DNA of 64,000 bases. Origin: Bordetella genomosp. 5. GTDB taxonomy: Bacteria > Pseudomonadota > Gammaproteobacteria > Burkholderiales > Burkholderiaceae_B. This document shows positions 1 to 10,434 of this stretch, piece by piece. The notes under the pieces were generated by a model, which did no database searches, was not told where the DNA came from, and was given only the letters and a program-made list of their open reading frames with translations. Position 1 is the stretch's first letter, and each line of letters starts with the position of its first letter. The stretch lies in assembly GCF_002261475.1 (NCBI RefSeq), contig NZ_NEVN01000005.1:248001-312000 (forward strand). Reading direction: 5' to 3'. Both the position numbers and the translations under genes were made by a program.

Positions 1-3000
1 GGGTGGATGTCTTGATCCTGTGCGCGAGCCAGATCGATTACACCGACCATCGCGCCGGCGTCGCCGACGCCCGCGCGCTGGGTGTGGCCGTGCTGGGGTG
101 CACCACGGACTACACCCGGAACGCAGCGCAATGGCGCGCCGATGCGGGCGGTTTCGCGCCCGATCGCAGCGGTCAGCTCGCGCTGAGCGAGGCCAACGGG
201 ATGATCGAACCCCTGATGGTGGGCGCGCGGCACATACAGGCCGGCGGCGCGGTGGCGCACGAACCGATCGTCGAACAAGTGCAATGGCGCGTCGCCCGCG
301 CGCTGGCCTGGACCCGGTTGCACCGTTTGCCCAATGCCGAGAAGCGGCTCGTCATCGCCTATCACAGCGAGGCCGCCGACCAGGCGGACGTGGGCAGCGA
401 TCCCGACAGCTACCTCGACGCCCAGGCCAGCCTGGCGGCGCTGCTGCCGAGACTGCGGCGTGAGGGCTACGATCTCGGCCCGGACCCCTTGCCCGACGCG
501 AAAGCGCTGGCCGAGCGGATGGCGCGCGATGGCGGCAACGTGAGCGCAGGCAGCGCACGCGACGCCCGCGATGAGCAGTCCCCGCGCGCTCAGGCCGAAC
601 TTGCGCGCCGCATCGCGGCGGGCAGCGCGGTGACCGTGCCGCTGCCGCAGTACCTGGCCTGGTACCAGGACTTGCCCGAGACGCTGCGCCGCGCCACCGA
701 GGCGCGCTGGGGGCCGCCTCCCGGACGCTTGATGGTGCATCAAAACCCAGCCGGAGAGCACGAGATCGTGATCCCGGTGCTGCGCTTCGGCAAGGTGGTG
801 CTGGCGCCCCATCCCGTGTGGGGCTATCTGCAGGACGCCGGCGCGCTGGCGTCCACCGGTGCGCTGCCCCCGCACCATCAGTACATCGCGTTCTATCTGT
901 GGATGGCGCATGGCGAGCATGCCGATGCCTACGTACCGTTGTTCACGCAACTATCGCTCATGCCCGGCAAGCAGCAGGGGCCCTGGCGCGATGACGCGGT
1001 CGGACGGCTGATGGGTACGTTGCCGCACATCCAGCCCACACCGCTGCAGTCCAATGGGGGCGTGGGTAACAAGCGCCGTGCCAGCGCCACGACGACCGGC
1101 TTCATGCCGGCCATGGCGCAGGGCGAGCTGCCACCGGACCTGGTGGCGCTGCGTGACCGCCTGGAGGCGGCGGGGAGCAGCGAGCTCGAGACGGAGCGGC
1201 AGGCCGTGCGGACCCTGGCCACGCCGCACGCCCGTGCGTTGGGGCTCGACCCGGCGCAGGCGCCGTGGCATGACGTGGACGCGGCATTGCGGCGTTACCT
1301 CGAGGAGGTGGCGACGGCGGTGATTCCACTGGGCGGCCACGTGCTGGGTCAGGCCCCCGACGCCGACACGACGGCCCGCATGGTGCATGCCATGCTGGCC
1401 GGCGAGTTCGACCACCCCCCGAGTCTGCCCACGGTGCGCGCGGCGCTGTCCGGCGCGTCGACGGACATGCCCCCCGACGCCGCCGCGCGGACCCATGACT
1501 TCGCCGCGCGCATCGCGGCGGCGGGGCGGGAGACGGACGCGCTGCTGGCAGCGCTCTCGGGTGGGTACGTCGAGCCGGGCCCGATGGCCGATGCGGTACG
1601 CAACCCGGATGCCTTGCCAGCTGGCCGCAACCCATACACGTTCGCCACCCGCACCTTGCCCACGCGCGAGGCGTGGGACACAGGCGCGCGGCTGGCCGAC
1701 GAGCTGGTGTCGGACTACCGGCGCGGCCACGATGGTGCAACGCCTCGCAAGGTGGCCTTCGTGCTCTGGTCGGTGGAGACCGCGCAGAACCACGGTGCCA
1801 TCGAAGCGCAGATCCTGCGCCTGCTGGGGGCGCGTCCGGTGTGGAATCCGCGTGGCGAAGTGGTCGACGTCGTGCTGGATAGCCGTGCGGCGCTGGGACG
1901 CCCGCGTGTGGATGTGCTGGTGACCACGTCGGGCACGTATCGCGACCACTTCGGCGACAAGATCGCCATGCTGTCCAAGGCGGTGCGCCTCGCCGCCGCG
2001 GCCGATGAGGCGGACAACGCCGTGCGCGCCAGCAGCCTCGACGTCATGGCGCGGCTCATGAATGCGGGTGTGGCGCGCGACGAGGCCCGTGCGCGCGCCG
2101 ACCGCCGGATCTATGCGACCGCCCCTGGCGCCTATTCCCCGTCGACGCAGTTCGCCATCAAGGCCGGGTGGGACGAAGCCCGGCTGACGCAGCTCTACAC
2201 AGACAGGCTGGGACATGCGTATGGCGAGAACGACGCCGGCACCGCCGACGCGAAGGGCTTCGTCGCGCAGATGGAGGGCGTGCAGGCCGCCGTCTTCAGC
2301 CGCAGCTCCAACGCTTACGGCCTGCTCGACACCAGCATGCCGGCGGCGTATCTGGGCGGTATCGGCATGGCGGTGCGCACCCACACAGGCGTCGAGGTGA
2401 GCCAGTACGTGGCCGATCTGAAAGACACGCGCGCGGGCGCTGCCCGTCTCGAGCCGCTTGCGCGCACCTTTGGCCGTGAGCTGCAGTCCCGCTATTTCAA
2501 TCCGGCCTGGATACGCGCGATGCAGCAGAGTGGCTATAACGGCGCACGCTACATGGCCGACCTGCCCGCACATCTGCTGCTTTGGGACGTGTCGACGCCC
2601 GAGCTCGTGAGCGATGCCGATTGGGCCGAGGTGAAAGCGGTGTATGTGGACGACAGGCTGGGCCTGGGTATGGACGACTATTTCGAGCAGCACAATCCCC
2701 ATGCGCGCCAGCATCTGATCGAGAGCCTGATCGACGCGATGGATCGGGGCGCATGGCAGGCCGCCGCGGCCGAACGGCTGCAACTCGAGACTGCATTGGC
2801 CGACAGCCGGGCCCGGCACGGGGCCGACTGCGTCCTGCCCGGATGCGCCGGACAGCCGGTGGCCGGGACGGCGCCCGCGCCATCGGCCGCCGAGCCCGGG
2901 GTCGATGGCGCGTCGGCGCCGCCCGTGCCGCAGGCTATGGCGCAGGCGGCGCCAGACGCGGCACCGGCAGCCGGCGCCGCAGCGGCGCAAGTCGCGCCCG

Positions 3001-3146
3001 AGGCGCGGACGCTGACGCCGGTGGCGGGCTACGCGCTCGAGCCACGTCCCGCCGCTCCCACGCCGCCCCGACCCACGGTCTGGCCATGGCTGTTGGCGGC
3101 CCTGTTCCTGTGCGGGGCGGGCGCGGCGTGGCGCCCACGCTGGTGA
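1..3146 (+). CDS. CobN-like chelatase subunit, C-terminally membrane anchored (5' end outside window)
   Basis: Large subunit of the CobN/magnesium chelatase H family, which holds the tetrapyrrole while an ATPase partner drives metal insertion. The frame is open at the window start and about 1047 residues are visible; CobN proteins are usually about 1250-1400 aa, so the N-terminus is missing. Family landmarks are present but diverged: an HGEHADAY segment followed by LMPGK where CobN normally has an HG..G.LEWLPGK stretch, then GNKRRASATTTGFMP. The last 120 residues are an Ala/Pro-rich linker followed by a single hydrophobic helix (WPWLLAALFLCGAGAAW) and a basic tail, so the protein is probably anchored to the inner membrane. 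No cobalamin biosynthesis genes lie downstream. The anchored form may serve metal or metallophore handling rather than B12 synthesis; this is inference. Family assignment is confident, substrate is not. Confidence 0.85.
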   Translation, partial: VDVLILCASQIDYTDHRAGVADARALGVAVLGCTTDYTRNAAQWRADAGGFAPDRSGQLALSEANGMIEPLMVGARHIQAGGAVAHEPIVEQVQWRVARALAWTRLHRLPNAEKRLVIAYHSEAADQADVGSDPDSYLDAQASLAALLPRLRREGYDLGPDPLPDAKALAERMARDGGNVSAGSARDARDEQSPRAQAELARRIAAGSAVTVPLPQYLAWYQDLPETLRRATEARWGPPPGRLMVHQNPAGEHEIVIPVLRFGKVVLAPHPVWGYLQDAGALASTGALPPHHQYIAFYLWMAHGEHADAYVPLFTQLSLMPGKQQGPWRDDAVGRLMGTLPHIQPTPLQSNGGVGNKRRASATTTGFMPAMAQGELPPDLVALRDRLEAAGSSELETERQAVRTLATPHARALGLDPAQAPWHDVDAALRRYLEEVATAVIPLGGHVLGQAPDADTTARMVHAMLAGEFDHPPSLPTVRAALSGASTDMPPDAAARTHDFAARIAAAGRETDALLAALSGGYVEPGPMADAVRNPDALPAGRNPYTFATRTLPTREAWDTGARLADELVSDYRRGHDGATPRKVAFVLWSVETAQNHGAIEAQILRLLGARPVWNPRGEVVDVVLDSRAALGRPRVDVLVTTSGTYRDHFGDKIAMLSKAVRLAAAADEADNAVRASSLDVMARLMNAGVARDEARARADRRIYATAPGAYSPSTQFAIKAGWDEARLTQLYTDRLGHAYGENDAGTADAKGFVAQMEGVQAAVFSRSSNAYGLLDTSMPAAYLGGIGMAVRTHTGVEVSQYVADLKDTRAGAARLEPLARTFGRELQSRYFNPAWIRAMQQSGYNGARYMADLPAHLLLWDVSTPELVSDADWAEVKAVYVDDRLGLGMDDYFEQHNPHARQHLIESLIDAMDRGAWQAAAAERLQLETALADSRARHGADCVLPGCAGQPVAGTAPAPSAAEPGVDGASAPPVPQAMAQAAPDAAPAAGAAAAQVAPEARTLTPVAGYALEPRPAAPTPPRPTVWPWLLAALFLCGAGAAWRPRW

Positions 3147-3257
3147 GGGCGGCGGCATCGGTTATGGCGTTATTTCGGATCGATCGTTCGTGTATGGGGT
3201 CGGCGCGCGTATTCTGCATTCCAGACATTGCACGCTTAACCGCCCGGGAGGGCCATC

Positions 3258-3437
3258 ATGTTCGATACGTCTTATGCCTTGTCGGTCCGCGCCATCGCCG
3301 CGCTGGGCCGCTACCAACCGCCGGCGACGCCGGTCAATGCCAGCCGCGCGGACGATAGCCGCGCGGCGTCCGCGCGCGCCGTCGAGCGCATGCTGGCCGT
3401 GTCCGCCGCGTATTTCCAGGTTCCCACCGCCCACTGA
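3258..3437 (+). CDS. Small hypothetical protein (59 aa)
   Basis: Short open frame starting MFDTSYALSVRAI and ending YFQVPTAH, not recognised as any family. It is supported by a strong ribosome-binding site (GGGAGG at 3246-3251, 6 nt before the ATG) and by lying in a 425-nt gap between two unrelated genes where no other gene fits. It is Ala/Arg/Ser-rich with no signal peptide or membrane segment; the second half could form one amphipathic helix. The stop is followed by an AT-rich stretch (about 3450-3530) that probably carries the promoter of the downstream glutathione S-transferase. Confidence 0.55.
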   Translation: MFDTSYALSVRAIAALGRYQPPATPVNASRADDSRAASARAVERMLAVSAAYFQVPTAH

Positions 3438-3571
3438 CACGCACCCACGGCGAGATTATTTCTCTGGACGCAATTAAGAGATGTGAAATAGGCGGATTCT
3501 GCTTCTGAGGATGCTTAATTAATCTGACGTGACGGTACAGCACACGGTTGTACCCCCACCGGAGATTCCTC

Positions 3572-4183
3572 ATGAAGCTGTATCACTTCGCACTGTCCGG
3601 CCACGCCCATCGTGCCCGCCTTCTGCTCTCGCTGCTCGGCGTTTCGCACGAGCTGGTCGAGGTCGACATGGCCGCCGGCGGCCACAAGACGCCCGAGTTC
3701 CTGAAACTCAATCCCTTCGGCCAGGTGCCCGTGCTGGAAGACGACGGCGTGGTCGTCGCCGACTCGAACGCCATCCTCGTCTATGTCGCGAAAAAGGCCG
3801 GCCGCACCGACTGGCTGCCCGAAGACGCGCAAGGCGCCGCGGCCGTTCAGCGCTGGCTCTCCGTCGCCGCGGGCGAAATCGCGTATGGCCCCGCCGCCGC
3901 GCGCCTCGTGACCGTATTCGGCGCCAAGTTCAATCCCGAAGAAGTGATCGCCCGCGCGCACCTCATTCTCGGCCGCCTCGAAAGCCACCTGGCCGGGCGC
4001 GAATGGCTGGGGGGCAACGCGCCCACCATCGCCGATGTCGCCATCTACAGCTACGTGGCGCGCGCACCCGAAGGCAATGTCGACATCTCGGGCTATCCCA
4101 AGGTGAATGCGCTGCTGCGCCGGATCGAGGCGCTGCCCGGCTTCGTGGGCATTCCCGAGACCGCGGCCGGCCTGAACGCCTGA
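3572..4183 (+). CDS. Glutathione S-transferase
   Basis: Cytosolic glutathione transferase of 203 aa. The N-terminal thioredoxin-like domain (about 1-80) contains [13 protein letters not shown] with the cis-proline preceding VLED, and [10 protein letters not shown], the usual glutathione gamma-glutamyl site. The C-terminal helical domain contains [16 protein letters not shown], matching the conserved N-capping box and hydrophobic staple. The ATG at 3572 was chosen because GGAG at 3561-3564 precedes it and the product then begins [14 protein letters not shown], a typical GST start; an in-frame ATG at 3548 would add eight residues. The downstream oxidoreductase follows after 65 nt and may be co-transcribed. 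The physiological substrate cannot be read from sequence. Confidence 0.93.
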   Translation: MKLYHFALSGHAHRARLLLSLLGVSHELVEVDMAAGGHKTPEFLKLNPFGQVPVLEDDGVVVADSNAILVYVAKKAGRTDWLPEDAQGAAAVQRWLSVAAGEIAYGPAAARLVTVFGAKFNPEEVIARAHLILGRLESHLAGREWLGGNAPTIADVAIYSYVARAPEGNVDISGYPKVNALLRRIEALPGFVGIPETAAGLNA

Positions 4184-4248
4184 GCCCCTGTGCCGCGCCC
4201 GTGCCGCGCGGGCACATGCCGCGGCTCACGACTGTCGAGGACACCGAA

Positions 4249-6315
4249 ATGGCCCAGAATCCGGCGCCGCAGCCCACGTGGCATGCGGGCGAGCTCTTCA
4301 TCCAGGAACAGGTTGGCGTGGTGGACCGCATGCGGGCCGTGGGCCAGCGCGTGGTGCGCGACCACATGCCCGACCAGCATCGTGCGTTCTACGAACAGCT
4401 GCCGTTCATCGTGCTGGGCAGCGTGGACGACCAGCACGACGCCTGGGCCACCGTCCTGGCGGGTCAGCCCGGCTTCATGCGCTCGCCGAGCCCCACGGTC
4501 CTGGACATCGGCGCCCGCGCCGACGCCAACGATCCGGCGGGCGCGGGGCTGCGCGACGGCGCCCCGGTCGGCTTGCTGGGCATCGAGATGCACACCCGGC
4601 GGCGCAACCGCATGAATGGCGTCGTGACGCACGCGGCGTCGGGGCTGCGCGTGACGGTGGACCAGAGCTTCGGCAACTGCCCGCGCTACATCCAGCTGCG
4701 TGATTTCAGTTTCGCGCGCGACCCGGCCGAGGCGCATGTCGCGCCGCGGGAAGACCTGCCCGCGCTGGATGACGCGGCGCGCGCGATGATCGCCGGCGCG
4801 GACGCGTTTCATGTGGCCTCGTATGCGGACCGCGAGGGCGGCCGTCAGGTCGACGTGTCGCATCGCGGCGGCAAGGCCGGCTTCGTGCGCGTCGATGCGG
4901 ACGGCACGCTGACCATACCGGACTTCGACGGTAATCTGTTTTTCTCGACGCTGGGCAACTTCATTCTCAACGGCAAGGCCGGCCTGCTGTTCGTGGACTA
5001 CGAGCGCGGCGACGTGCTCCAGATGACGGGCGACGCGGAGGTGATTCTCGAGTCACCCGAGATCGCCGCGTTCCAGGGCGCGGAGCGGCTGTGGACCTTC
5101 CGGCCGCGCCGCATCGTGCGCCGCAGGGCCGCGCTCGCGCTGCGCTGGACGTTTCAGGCGGAGGGCTGGTCGCCCAACGTCCTGATGACCGGCGACTGGT
5201 CGCAGGCGGCGAGCCGGCTGCAGGCGAGCGAGCTGGCCACGCGCTGGCGTGCGCTCACGGTCACGCGCATCGTGGACGAAAGCGCCTCGATCCGCTCGTT
5301 CTACCTGGCGCCGGCGGATGGGCTCGCGCTGCTGCCGCACGAAGCGGGTCAGCATCTGCCGATCCGGGTAACGCCGGCCGATGCCACGGCGCCGCTCATC
5401 CGCACCTACACCTTGTCGCTGGCGCCCTCGGACGGCGCGTATCGAATCAGCGTAAAACGCGAAGGCGTGGTGTCGCGGCACCTGCACGACCATGTGCGCG
5501 TGGGCGACGTGATCGAAGCGCGGGCGCCCGCCGGCGCCTTTACCGTCGACGCGCGGGAGCCTCGGCCGCTGGTATTGCTGGCCGGTGGCGTCGGCATCAC
5601 GCCGATGCTGGCCATGCTGCGGCATATCGTCTACGAAGGGCTGCGCAAGCAGCGCGTGCGTCCGACCGTGCTGATCCAGGCGGCGCGCTCGCTCGCGGAG
5701 CGCCCCTTCGATGCCGAGGTGAGCGAGCTCGTCGCGGCGGCGAAGGGCGCGGTCAAACTGGTGCGCGTGTTGAGCGACACGAGCGGCGCCGAGGCGGGCC
5801 GCGACTACGACGCCGCGGGCCGTGTCGACACCGGCTTGCTGACGCGATTCCTGGCCTTCAACGACTACGACTTTTATCTGTGCGGACCGGCCGGCTTCAC
5901 GCAGTCGCTCTACGACGGACTGCGCGGGTTCGGCATCGCCGACGGACGCATCCACGCGGAAGCGTTCGGCCCGTCGGGGCTGGTGCGCCGCCTCGACGCC
6001 GGCGCGCAGGCCGCGCCGGTGCGCGCGGCACCGGCCACCGAGCCGGTGCCGGTGGCCTTTCTCGAGTCCTTGAAAGAGGCGCGCTGGACGCCCGACTCGG
6101 GCACCTTGCTGGAACTGGCGGAGGCGCGGGGGCTGGCGCCGGAGTTCAGCTGCCGCTCCGGCAGTTGCGGCACCTGCCGCACCCGGCTGATCGAAGGCGA
6201 GGTGACCTACATCAAGGAGCCCACCGCCCCGGTTGCCGACCGCGAAGTGCTGATCTGCTGTGCGGTGCCGGCGCGCCAGGAGGGCGGCACGCAACGTGTG
6301 CACCTCGCGCTGTGA
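4249..6315 (+). CDS. PNPOx-like / flavin reductase / 2Fe-2S ferredoxin fusion oxidoreductase
   Basis: A 688-aa three-module electron-transfer protein. Residues about 1-290 form a pyridoxamine-phosphate-oxidase-like flavin-binding split barrel. Residues about 325-570 form a ferredoxin-NADP reductase-type unit with RTYTLSLAP (FAD) and GGVGITPMLAML (NAD(P) ribose/pyrophosphate). The last 90 residues are a plant-type ferredoxin with Cys635, Cys640 and Cys643 (C-x4-C-x2-C) and a distal Cys670 or Cys671. The expected electron path is NAD(P)H to FAD to 2Fe-2S, with the N-terminal module as possible second flavin or substrate site. ATG 4249 has GAGG at 4237-4240; an in-frame ATG at 4216 is possible. 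A LysR gene lies 71 nt downstream on the same strand. The substrate is unknown. Confidence 0.88.
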   Translation: MAQNPAPQPTWHAGELFIQEQVGVVDRMRAVGQRVVRDHMPDQHRAFYEQLPFIVLGSVDDQHDAWATVLAGQPGFMRSPSPTVLDIGARADANDPAGAGLRDGAPVGLLGIEMHTRRRNRMNGVVTHAASGLRVTVDQSFGNCPRYIQLRDFSFARDPAEAHVAPREDLPALDDAARAMIAGADAFHVASYADREGGRQVDVSHRGGKAGFVRVDADGTLTIPDFDGNLFFSTLGNFILNGKAGLLFVDYERGDVLQMTGDAEVILESPEIAAFQGAERLWTFRPRRIVRRRAALALRWTFQAEGWSPNVLMTGDWSQAASRLQASELATRWRALTVTRIVDESASIRSFYLAPADGLALLPHEAGQHLPIRVTPADATAPLIRTYTLSLAPSDGAYRISVKREGVVSRHLHDHVRVGDVIEARAPAGAFTVDAREPRPLVLLAGGVGITPMLAMLRHIVYEGLRKQRVRPTVLIQAARSLAERPFDAEVSELVAAAKGAVKLVRVLSDTSGAEAGRDYDAAGRVDTGLLTRFLAFNDYDFYLCGPAGFTQSLYDGLRGFGIADGRIHAEAFGPSGLVRRLDAGAQAAPVRAAPATEPVPVAFLESLKEARWTPDSGTLLELAEARGLAPEFSCRSGSCGTCRTRLIEGEVTYIKEPTAPVADREVLICCAVPARQEGGTQRVHLAL

Positions 6316-6386
6316 GCGGGGGCGTGATGCCGGCCGCCGACCTTGCCCGTATCATGGAGCCTCATTCGGAACGCGGGAGGCGCACG

Positions 6387-7280
6387 GTGGATCGCTGGCA
6401 GGCAATGCGGATCTTCGTCAAGGTGGCGGAAACGGAAAGCTTCGCGGCGGCCGCGCGGCAGTTGCATATGAGTGCGCCGGCCGTGACGCGCGCGATCGCC
6501 GCGCTCGAAGACCTGATCGGTGCGCGGCTGTTCGTGCGCACCACGCGGTCGGTCAAGCTGACCGAGCCGGGCCGGCGCTATGTCGACGACTGCAAGCGCA
6601 TCCTGGCCGACATCGACGAGGCCGAGGCGGCGGCCGCGGGGTCTTATGCCGCGCCGTCGGGCACGCTGTCGCTCACCGCGCCGGTGATGTTCGGCCACAT
6701 GTATGTGCTGCCGCTGCTGCACGATTTCCTCAAGATGCACCCGACCGTGAACGGGCGCGTGCTGTTCGTGGACCGTCCGGTGAATCTGATCGAAGAGGGC
6801 ATCGACGTGGCGATCCGCATCGGCCGGCTGCAGGACTCGGGCTTCTCGGCCATGCCGGTGGGCACGGTGCGGCGCGTGGTGTGCGGATCGCCGGCGTATT
6901 TTCGCGAGCATGGCGTGCCGCTCACGCCGGCCGATCTGCGGCAGCATCGCGTGACGAGTTCGACCGGCGCCTGGGTGTCGCCGGAGTGGCGCTTCGCCAA
7001 CGAGCAGCGCGTCACGATCCAGAGCTGGCTGCAATCCAACACCAATGACGCGGCCATCGCCACGGCGATCGCCGGGCTCGCGCTCACGCGGGTGCTGCAC
7101 TACCAGATCGAACCGGCCCTGGCCGAGGGCAAGCTCGAGATCGTGCTGGCCGAGCATGAAGAGCCGGCCCTGCCGATCCACGTGCTCTACACCGAAGGCC
7201 GGCAGGCGCCCGCCAAGGTGAGGGCGTTCGTGGACATGGCGGTCGAGCGGTTGCGCGCGCGCGGCGCGGCCGGAGCCTGA
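6387..7280 (+). CDS. LysR-family transcriptional regulator
   Basis: A 297-aa LysR-type regulator with an N-terminal winged helix-turn-helix (MRIFVKVAETESFAAAARQLHMSAPAVTRAIAALE) and a C-terminal periplasmic-binding-protein-like effector domain from about residue 90. GTG 6387 is preferred because GGGAGG lies at 6375-6380 and the product then starts DRWQAMRIF, as in the common short-N-terminus subgroup; ATG 6354 would add eleven residues without a good ribosome site. It lies in the same direction as the flavin/iron-sulfur fusion gene, so that gene or the distal gst are candidate targets. The effector is unknown. The gene ends 13 nt from the convergent RND pump gene. Confidence 0.92.
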   Translation: MDRWQAMRIFVKVAETESFAAAARQLHMSAPAVTRAIAALEDLIGARLFVRTTRSVKLTEPGRRYVDDCKRILADIDEAEAAAAGSYAAPSGTLSLTAPVMFGHMYVLPLLHDFLKMHPTVNGRVLFVDRPVNLIEEGIDVAIRIGRLQDSGFSAMPVGTVRRVVCGSPAYFREHGVPLTPADLRQHRVTSSTGAWVSPEWRFANEQRVTIQSWLQSNTNDAAIATAIAGLALTRVLHYQIEPALAEGKLEIVLAEHEEPALPIHVLYTEGRQAPAKVRAFVDMAVERLRARGAAGA

Positions 7281-7293
7281 TAGCGAGGCTCGT

Positions 7294-10200
7294 TCAGCGC
7301 GGCACGGGGTGTCGGCTGCGGCGGGCGCGCCAGCGCAGCCGCAGGCGGTCCAGCGCCAGATACACCACCGGCGTGCTGTAGAGCGTAATGACCTGGCCGA
7401 CCAGCAGGCCGCCCACGATGACCACGCCCAGCGGACGGCGCATCTCGGAGCCTTCGCCCAGGCCCATGACCAGCGGCAGCGCGCCTACCAGCCCGGCCAG
7501 ATTGGTCATGACGATCGGGCGCAGGCGCTGCAGCGCGGCCTGATGGATGGCGGCCATCGGCGGCAGGCCGGTGCGGCGTTCGAGCTGGATCGCCACGTCG
7601 ATCATGAGGATCGCGTTCTTCATGATCACCCCCACCAGCAGAAACAGGCCCAGTAGCGCGATCAACGTGAACTCCAGCCCCGCCAGGCGCAGCGCGATCA
7701 GCGCGCCCAGGCTGGCCGAGGGCAGGGTGGACAGGATCGTGAGCGGGTGCAGCGGGCTTTCGTACAGCATGCCCAGCACCAGGTAGATCGCGAGCAGGAC
7801 CGCGGCGATCAGCCAGGGCTGGTCCTGCAGCGATTTCTGGAAGGTGCGAGCGCCGCCGCCCAGGCGGGTCTGGACATCGGACGGCACCATCAGCTGCGCC
7901 ACGCCGCGGTCGATCGCCGCCAGGCCTTGCTCCAGCGACACGCCCGGCGCCAGCGAAAAGCCGATGCCGGTGGCCGGAAAGAGGCCGTCGTGGAAAATGC
8001 AGTCCTTCACCATCCGGTAGTGGTAGGTGGTGAAGGCCGCCAGCGGCACCCGGCTGCCATCCTCGGCCAGCACCTGTACGCGGTCGAGCACCGCGGCATC
8101 CTGCGTGTAGCGCGGGTCGAGCTCCAGCACCACGCGATACTGGTTCATCGGATCGTAAAGCGTGGCCACCTGACGCTGCGAAAAGGAGTTGCTCAGCACA
8201 TTGGCGATCGTGTCCATGTCGACGCCGAGCCGGCGCGCGGCCTCGCGATCGATCTCCACCTGCACCTGAAGCGTGCCGGCTTCGCCGACCGTATCCACGC
8301 TGGCGAGCTCGGGCATGTCCTGCATGGCGTCGCCGATGCGCTTGGCCCAGACCTGCAGCGAATCCACATCGTTGGCAAGGATCGCCAGCTCGTGGTCGCC
8401 CGAGGTGTCGAAGCCGCCCGGCATGCGCAGGTCCTGGTCGGCCTCGATGAAGAACATGCCACCCGCCACCGGCGGCGCGTTCTGCCGCATCCAGTCGATG
8501 ATGGCGGGCGCGCTTTCGGTGCGCTGCGCTGCGGGCTTCAGCCGGATCAGAAACAGCGAGTTGCTGATGCCCATCACGCCGCCGCTATACCCGATGACGT
8601 CCTGGATGTCGGGGTGCTGCATGACCATCTGGCGGTAGGTCTCGATCTTGGGCTGCATGACCTGGAACGAGAAGCCGTCGTCGCCGCGCACGAATCCCCG
8701 CAACTGCCCGGTGTCCTGCTTGGGCAGAAAGCCCTTGGGCGCCTGCACATAGAGAAACACGTTGAGCGCGATCGCCAGCGCCAGCGCGGCCAGCACCAGG
8801 AAGGGATGCGCGAGCACGCGCGCCAGGCTGCGGTCGTAGCTGCGCACCAGCCAGGCGTTGAAGCCGCGGGCGGCGGGGGCAGGCGCGGCGGCGCCCGGCG
8901 AGGCGGCGCCCGGCGCGGCGGCGCCCGGCGCAGCGGCGCCCGGCGCTCCGACCGGCTTCGGCGTGGGCCGCAACCAGCGCGCGCACAGGCCCGGAATGAT
9001 CGCGACCGAGACCACCAGCGAGATCACGATGGCCGCGACCAGGGTGATGGAAAACTCGCGGAACAGCCGCTCGACCAGGCCGCCCATGAACAGGATCGAG
9101 GCAAAGACGACGGTCAGCGCGAGCGTCATGGCGGCCAGGGTGAACCCCACCTCGCGCACGCCGCGCAACGCGGCACGCCGTGGCGTCAGCCCGCTATCGA
9201 GGTGGCGCTTGATGTTCTCGAGCACCACGATGGCGTTGTCGACCACCAGCCCGGTCGCCACGATCAGGGCCATCAGCGACAGGTTGTTGAGCGAGAAACC
9301 CAGCAGATGCATGACCGCGAACGTGGCGATCAGGCTGACGGGAATCGCCACGCTGGGAATCGCGGCGGCGCGCACATCGCGCAGGAACGCCCAGACCACG
9401 GCCACCACCAGCAGCGTGGCGAGGCCCAGCGTGAGATGCGCCTCGTGCAGCGTGGCGCGGATACCGGGCGAGCGGTCGAGCACCACGGTCAGCGACACAT
9501 CGGCGGGCACCAGCGCGTGCAGGGTCGGCAGCAGCGCATTGATCGCGTCGATGGTCTCCAGCATGTTGGCGCCGATCTGCCGGCTGATCGTCATCACGAC
9601 CGCCGGGTTCTCGTTGTGAAAGCCGCTGCTGTAGCGGTTTTCGATCGAGTCGCTCACCCGCGCGACCTGCGACAGCCGCGTGACCGCGCCGTCCTGATGG
9701 CGGATCACCAGCGACTCGAACTCGGGCACCGTGCGCGGCTGGGCCGCGCCGCCGATCGCCCAGCGCTGTGCGCCGGTGTCGATCTGGCCTTGCGGCAGCA
9801 GGGGTGCCGCGTCGACGATGGCGTCGCGCACGTCGTCGAGCGCCACGCCGTAATGCGCCAGCATGTTCGGATTGACCTGGACCCGCACGGCGGGCAGCGC
9901 GCTGCCGCCGAGCGTCACCTCGCCCACGCCGGACACCTGCGCGATACGCTGCGACAGCACGCTGGCCGCCATGTCGTAGAGCTCGCCCGGCTTGCGCGTG
10001 GGCGAGCTCAGCGCGATGGCCATGATCGGCGTCTGCGACGGGTTGAGCTTGCGATAGCTGGGAAGCGACGGCATGCCGGCCGGCAGCTCGCCGCTCGCGA
10101 CGTTGATCGCCGCCTGCACATCGCGCGCGGCCGCGTCGATGTCGCGCTCCAGGTCGAACTGCAGCAGCACGCGCGACGATCCCGGGCTGCTGGACGAGGT

Positions 10201-10434
10201 CATGGTCGTGACGCCGGCGATGCTGCCGAGCGCGCGCTCGAGCGGGGCGGCCACCGTGGCCGCCATGCTTTCGGGGCTGGCGCCGGGTAGCTGCGCGCGC
10301 ACCTCGATGGTCGGAAAATCCACCTGCGGCAGCGGCGCCACCGGCAGCAGACGCCAGGCGGCCAGGCCCACCAGCACCAGGGCCACCGCCAGCAGGATGC
10401 AGGCGATCGGACGCTGGACCAGCGCGCGGATCAC
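7294..10434 (-). CDS. mdtC: RND multidrug efflux transporter, MdtC-like
   Basis: Inner-membrane proton-driven pump of the HAE1 RND family, 1046 aa, the normal length. The N-terminus ([27 protein letters not shown]) is TM1. The membrane segment containing [14 protein letters not shown] carries the acidic proton-relay residues characteristic of RND pumps. It is the third gene of an MFP-RND-RND operon; its GTG start overlaps the stop of the MdtB-like gene by 4 nt. MdtB and MdtC of Escherichia coli work as a heterotrimer with MdtA and TolC, so this subunit probably depends on the interrupted upstream gene. The central cytoplasmic loop (about residues 496-530) carries an unusual Ala/Pro/Gly repeat. 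No outer-membrane channel gene is encoded nearby. Confidence 0.9.
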   Translation of the reverse strand: MIRALVQRPIACILLAVALVLVGLAAWRLLPVAPLPQVDFPTIEVRAQLPGASPESMAATVAAPLERALGSIAGVTTMTSSSSPGSSRVLLQFDLERDIDAAARDVQAAINVASGELPAGMPSLPSYRKLNPSQTPIMAIALSSPTRKPGELYDMAASVLSQRIAQVSGVGEVTLGGSALPAVRVQVNPNMLAHYGVALDDVRDAIVDAAPLLPQGQIDTGAQRWAIGGAAQPRTVPEFESLVIRHQDGAVTRLSQVARVSDSIENRYSSGFHNENPAVVMTISRQIGANMLETIDAINALLPTLHALVPADVSLTVVLDRSPGIRATLHEAHLTLGLATLLVVAVVWAFLRDVRAAAIPSVAIPVSLIATFAVMHLLGFSLNNLSLMALIVATGLVVDNAIVVLENIKRHLDSGLTPRRAALRGVREVGFTLAAMTLALTVVFASILFMGGLVERLFREFSITLVAAIVISLVVSVAIIPGLCARWLRPTPKPVGAPGAAAPGAAAPGAASPGAAAPAPAARGFNAWLVRSYDRSLARVLAHPFLVLAALALAIALNVFLYVQAPKGFLPKQDTGQLRGFVRGDDGFSFQVMQPKIETYRQMVMQHPDIQDVIGYSGGVMGISNSLFLIRLKPAAQRTESAPAIIDWMRQNAPPVAGGMFFIEADQDLRMPGGFDTSGDHELAILANDVDSLQVWAKRIGDAMQDMPELASVDTVGEAGTLQVQVEIDREAARRLGVDMDTIANVLSNSFSQRQVATLYDPMNQYRVVLELDPRYTQDAAVLDRVQVLAEDGSRVPLAAFTTYHYRMVKDCIFHDGLFPATGIGFSLAPGVSLEQGLAAIDRGVAQLMVPSDVQTRLGGGARTFQKSLQDQPWLIAAVLLAIYLVLGMLYESPLHPLTILSTLPSASLGALIALRLAGLEFTLIALLGLFLLVGVIMKNAILMIDVAIQLERRTGLPPMAAIHQAALQRLRPIVMTNLAGLVGALPLVMGLGEGSEMRRPLGVVIVGGLLVGQVITLYSTPVVYLALDRLRLRWRARRSRHPVPR
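8888..8947. repeat. Four 15-bp tandem repeats inside mdtC-like gene
   Basis: Four head-to-tail copies of GCGGCGCCCGGCG plus two variable bases lie at 8888, 8903, 8918 and 8933. On the coding strand they encode five-residue PGAAA-type units in the loop between the two transmembrane halves of the pump. The period is a multiple of three, so copy-number change would keep the frame. Confidence 0.85.

Noticed and set aside
951-3158. 735-codon minus-strand frame opposite the CobN-like gene
   Set aside because: Same shadow-frame composition, no ribosome site and complete overlap with a recognised family.
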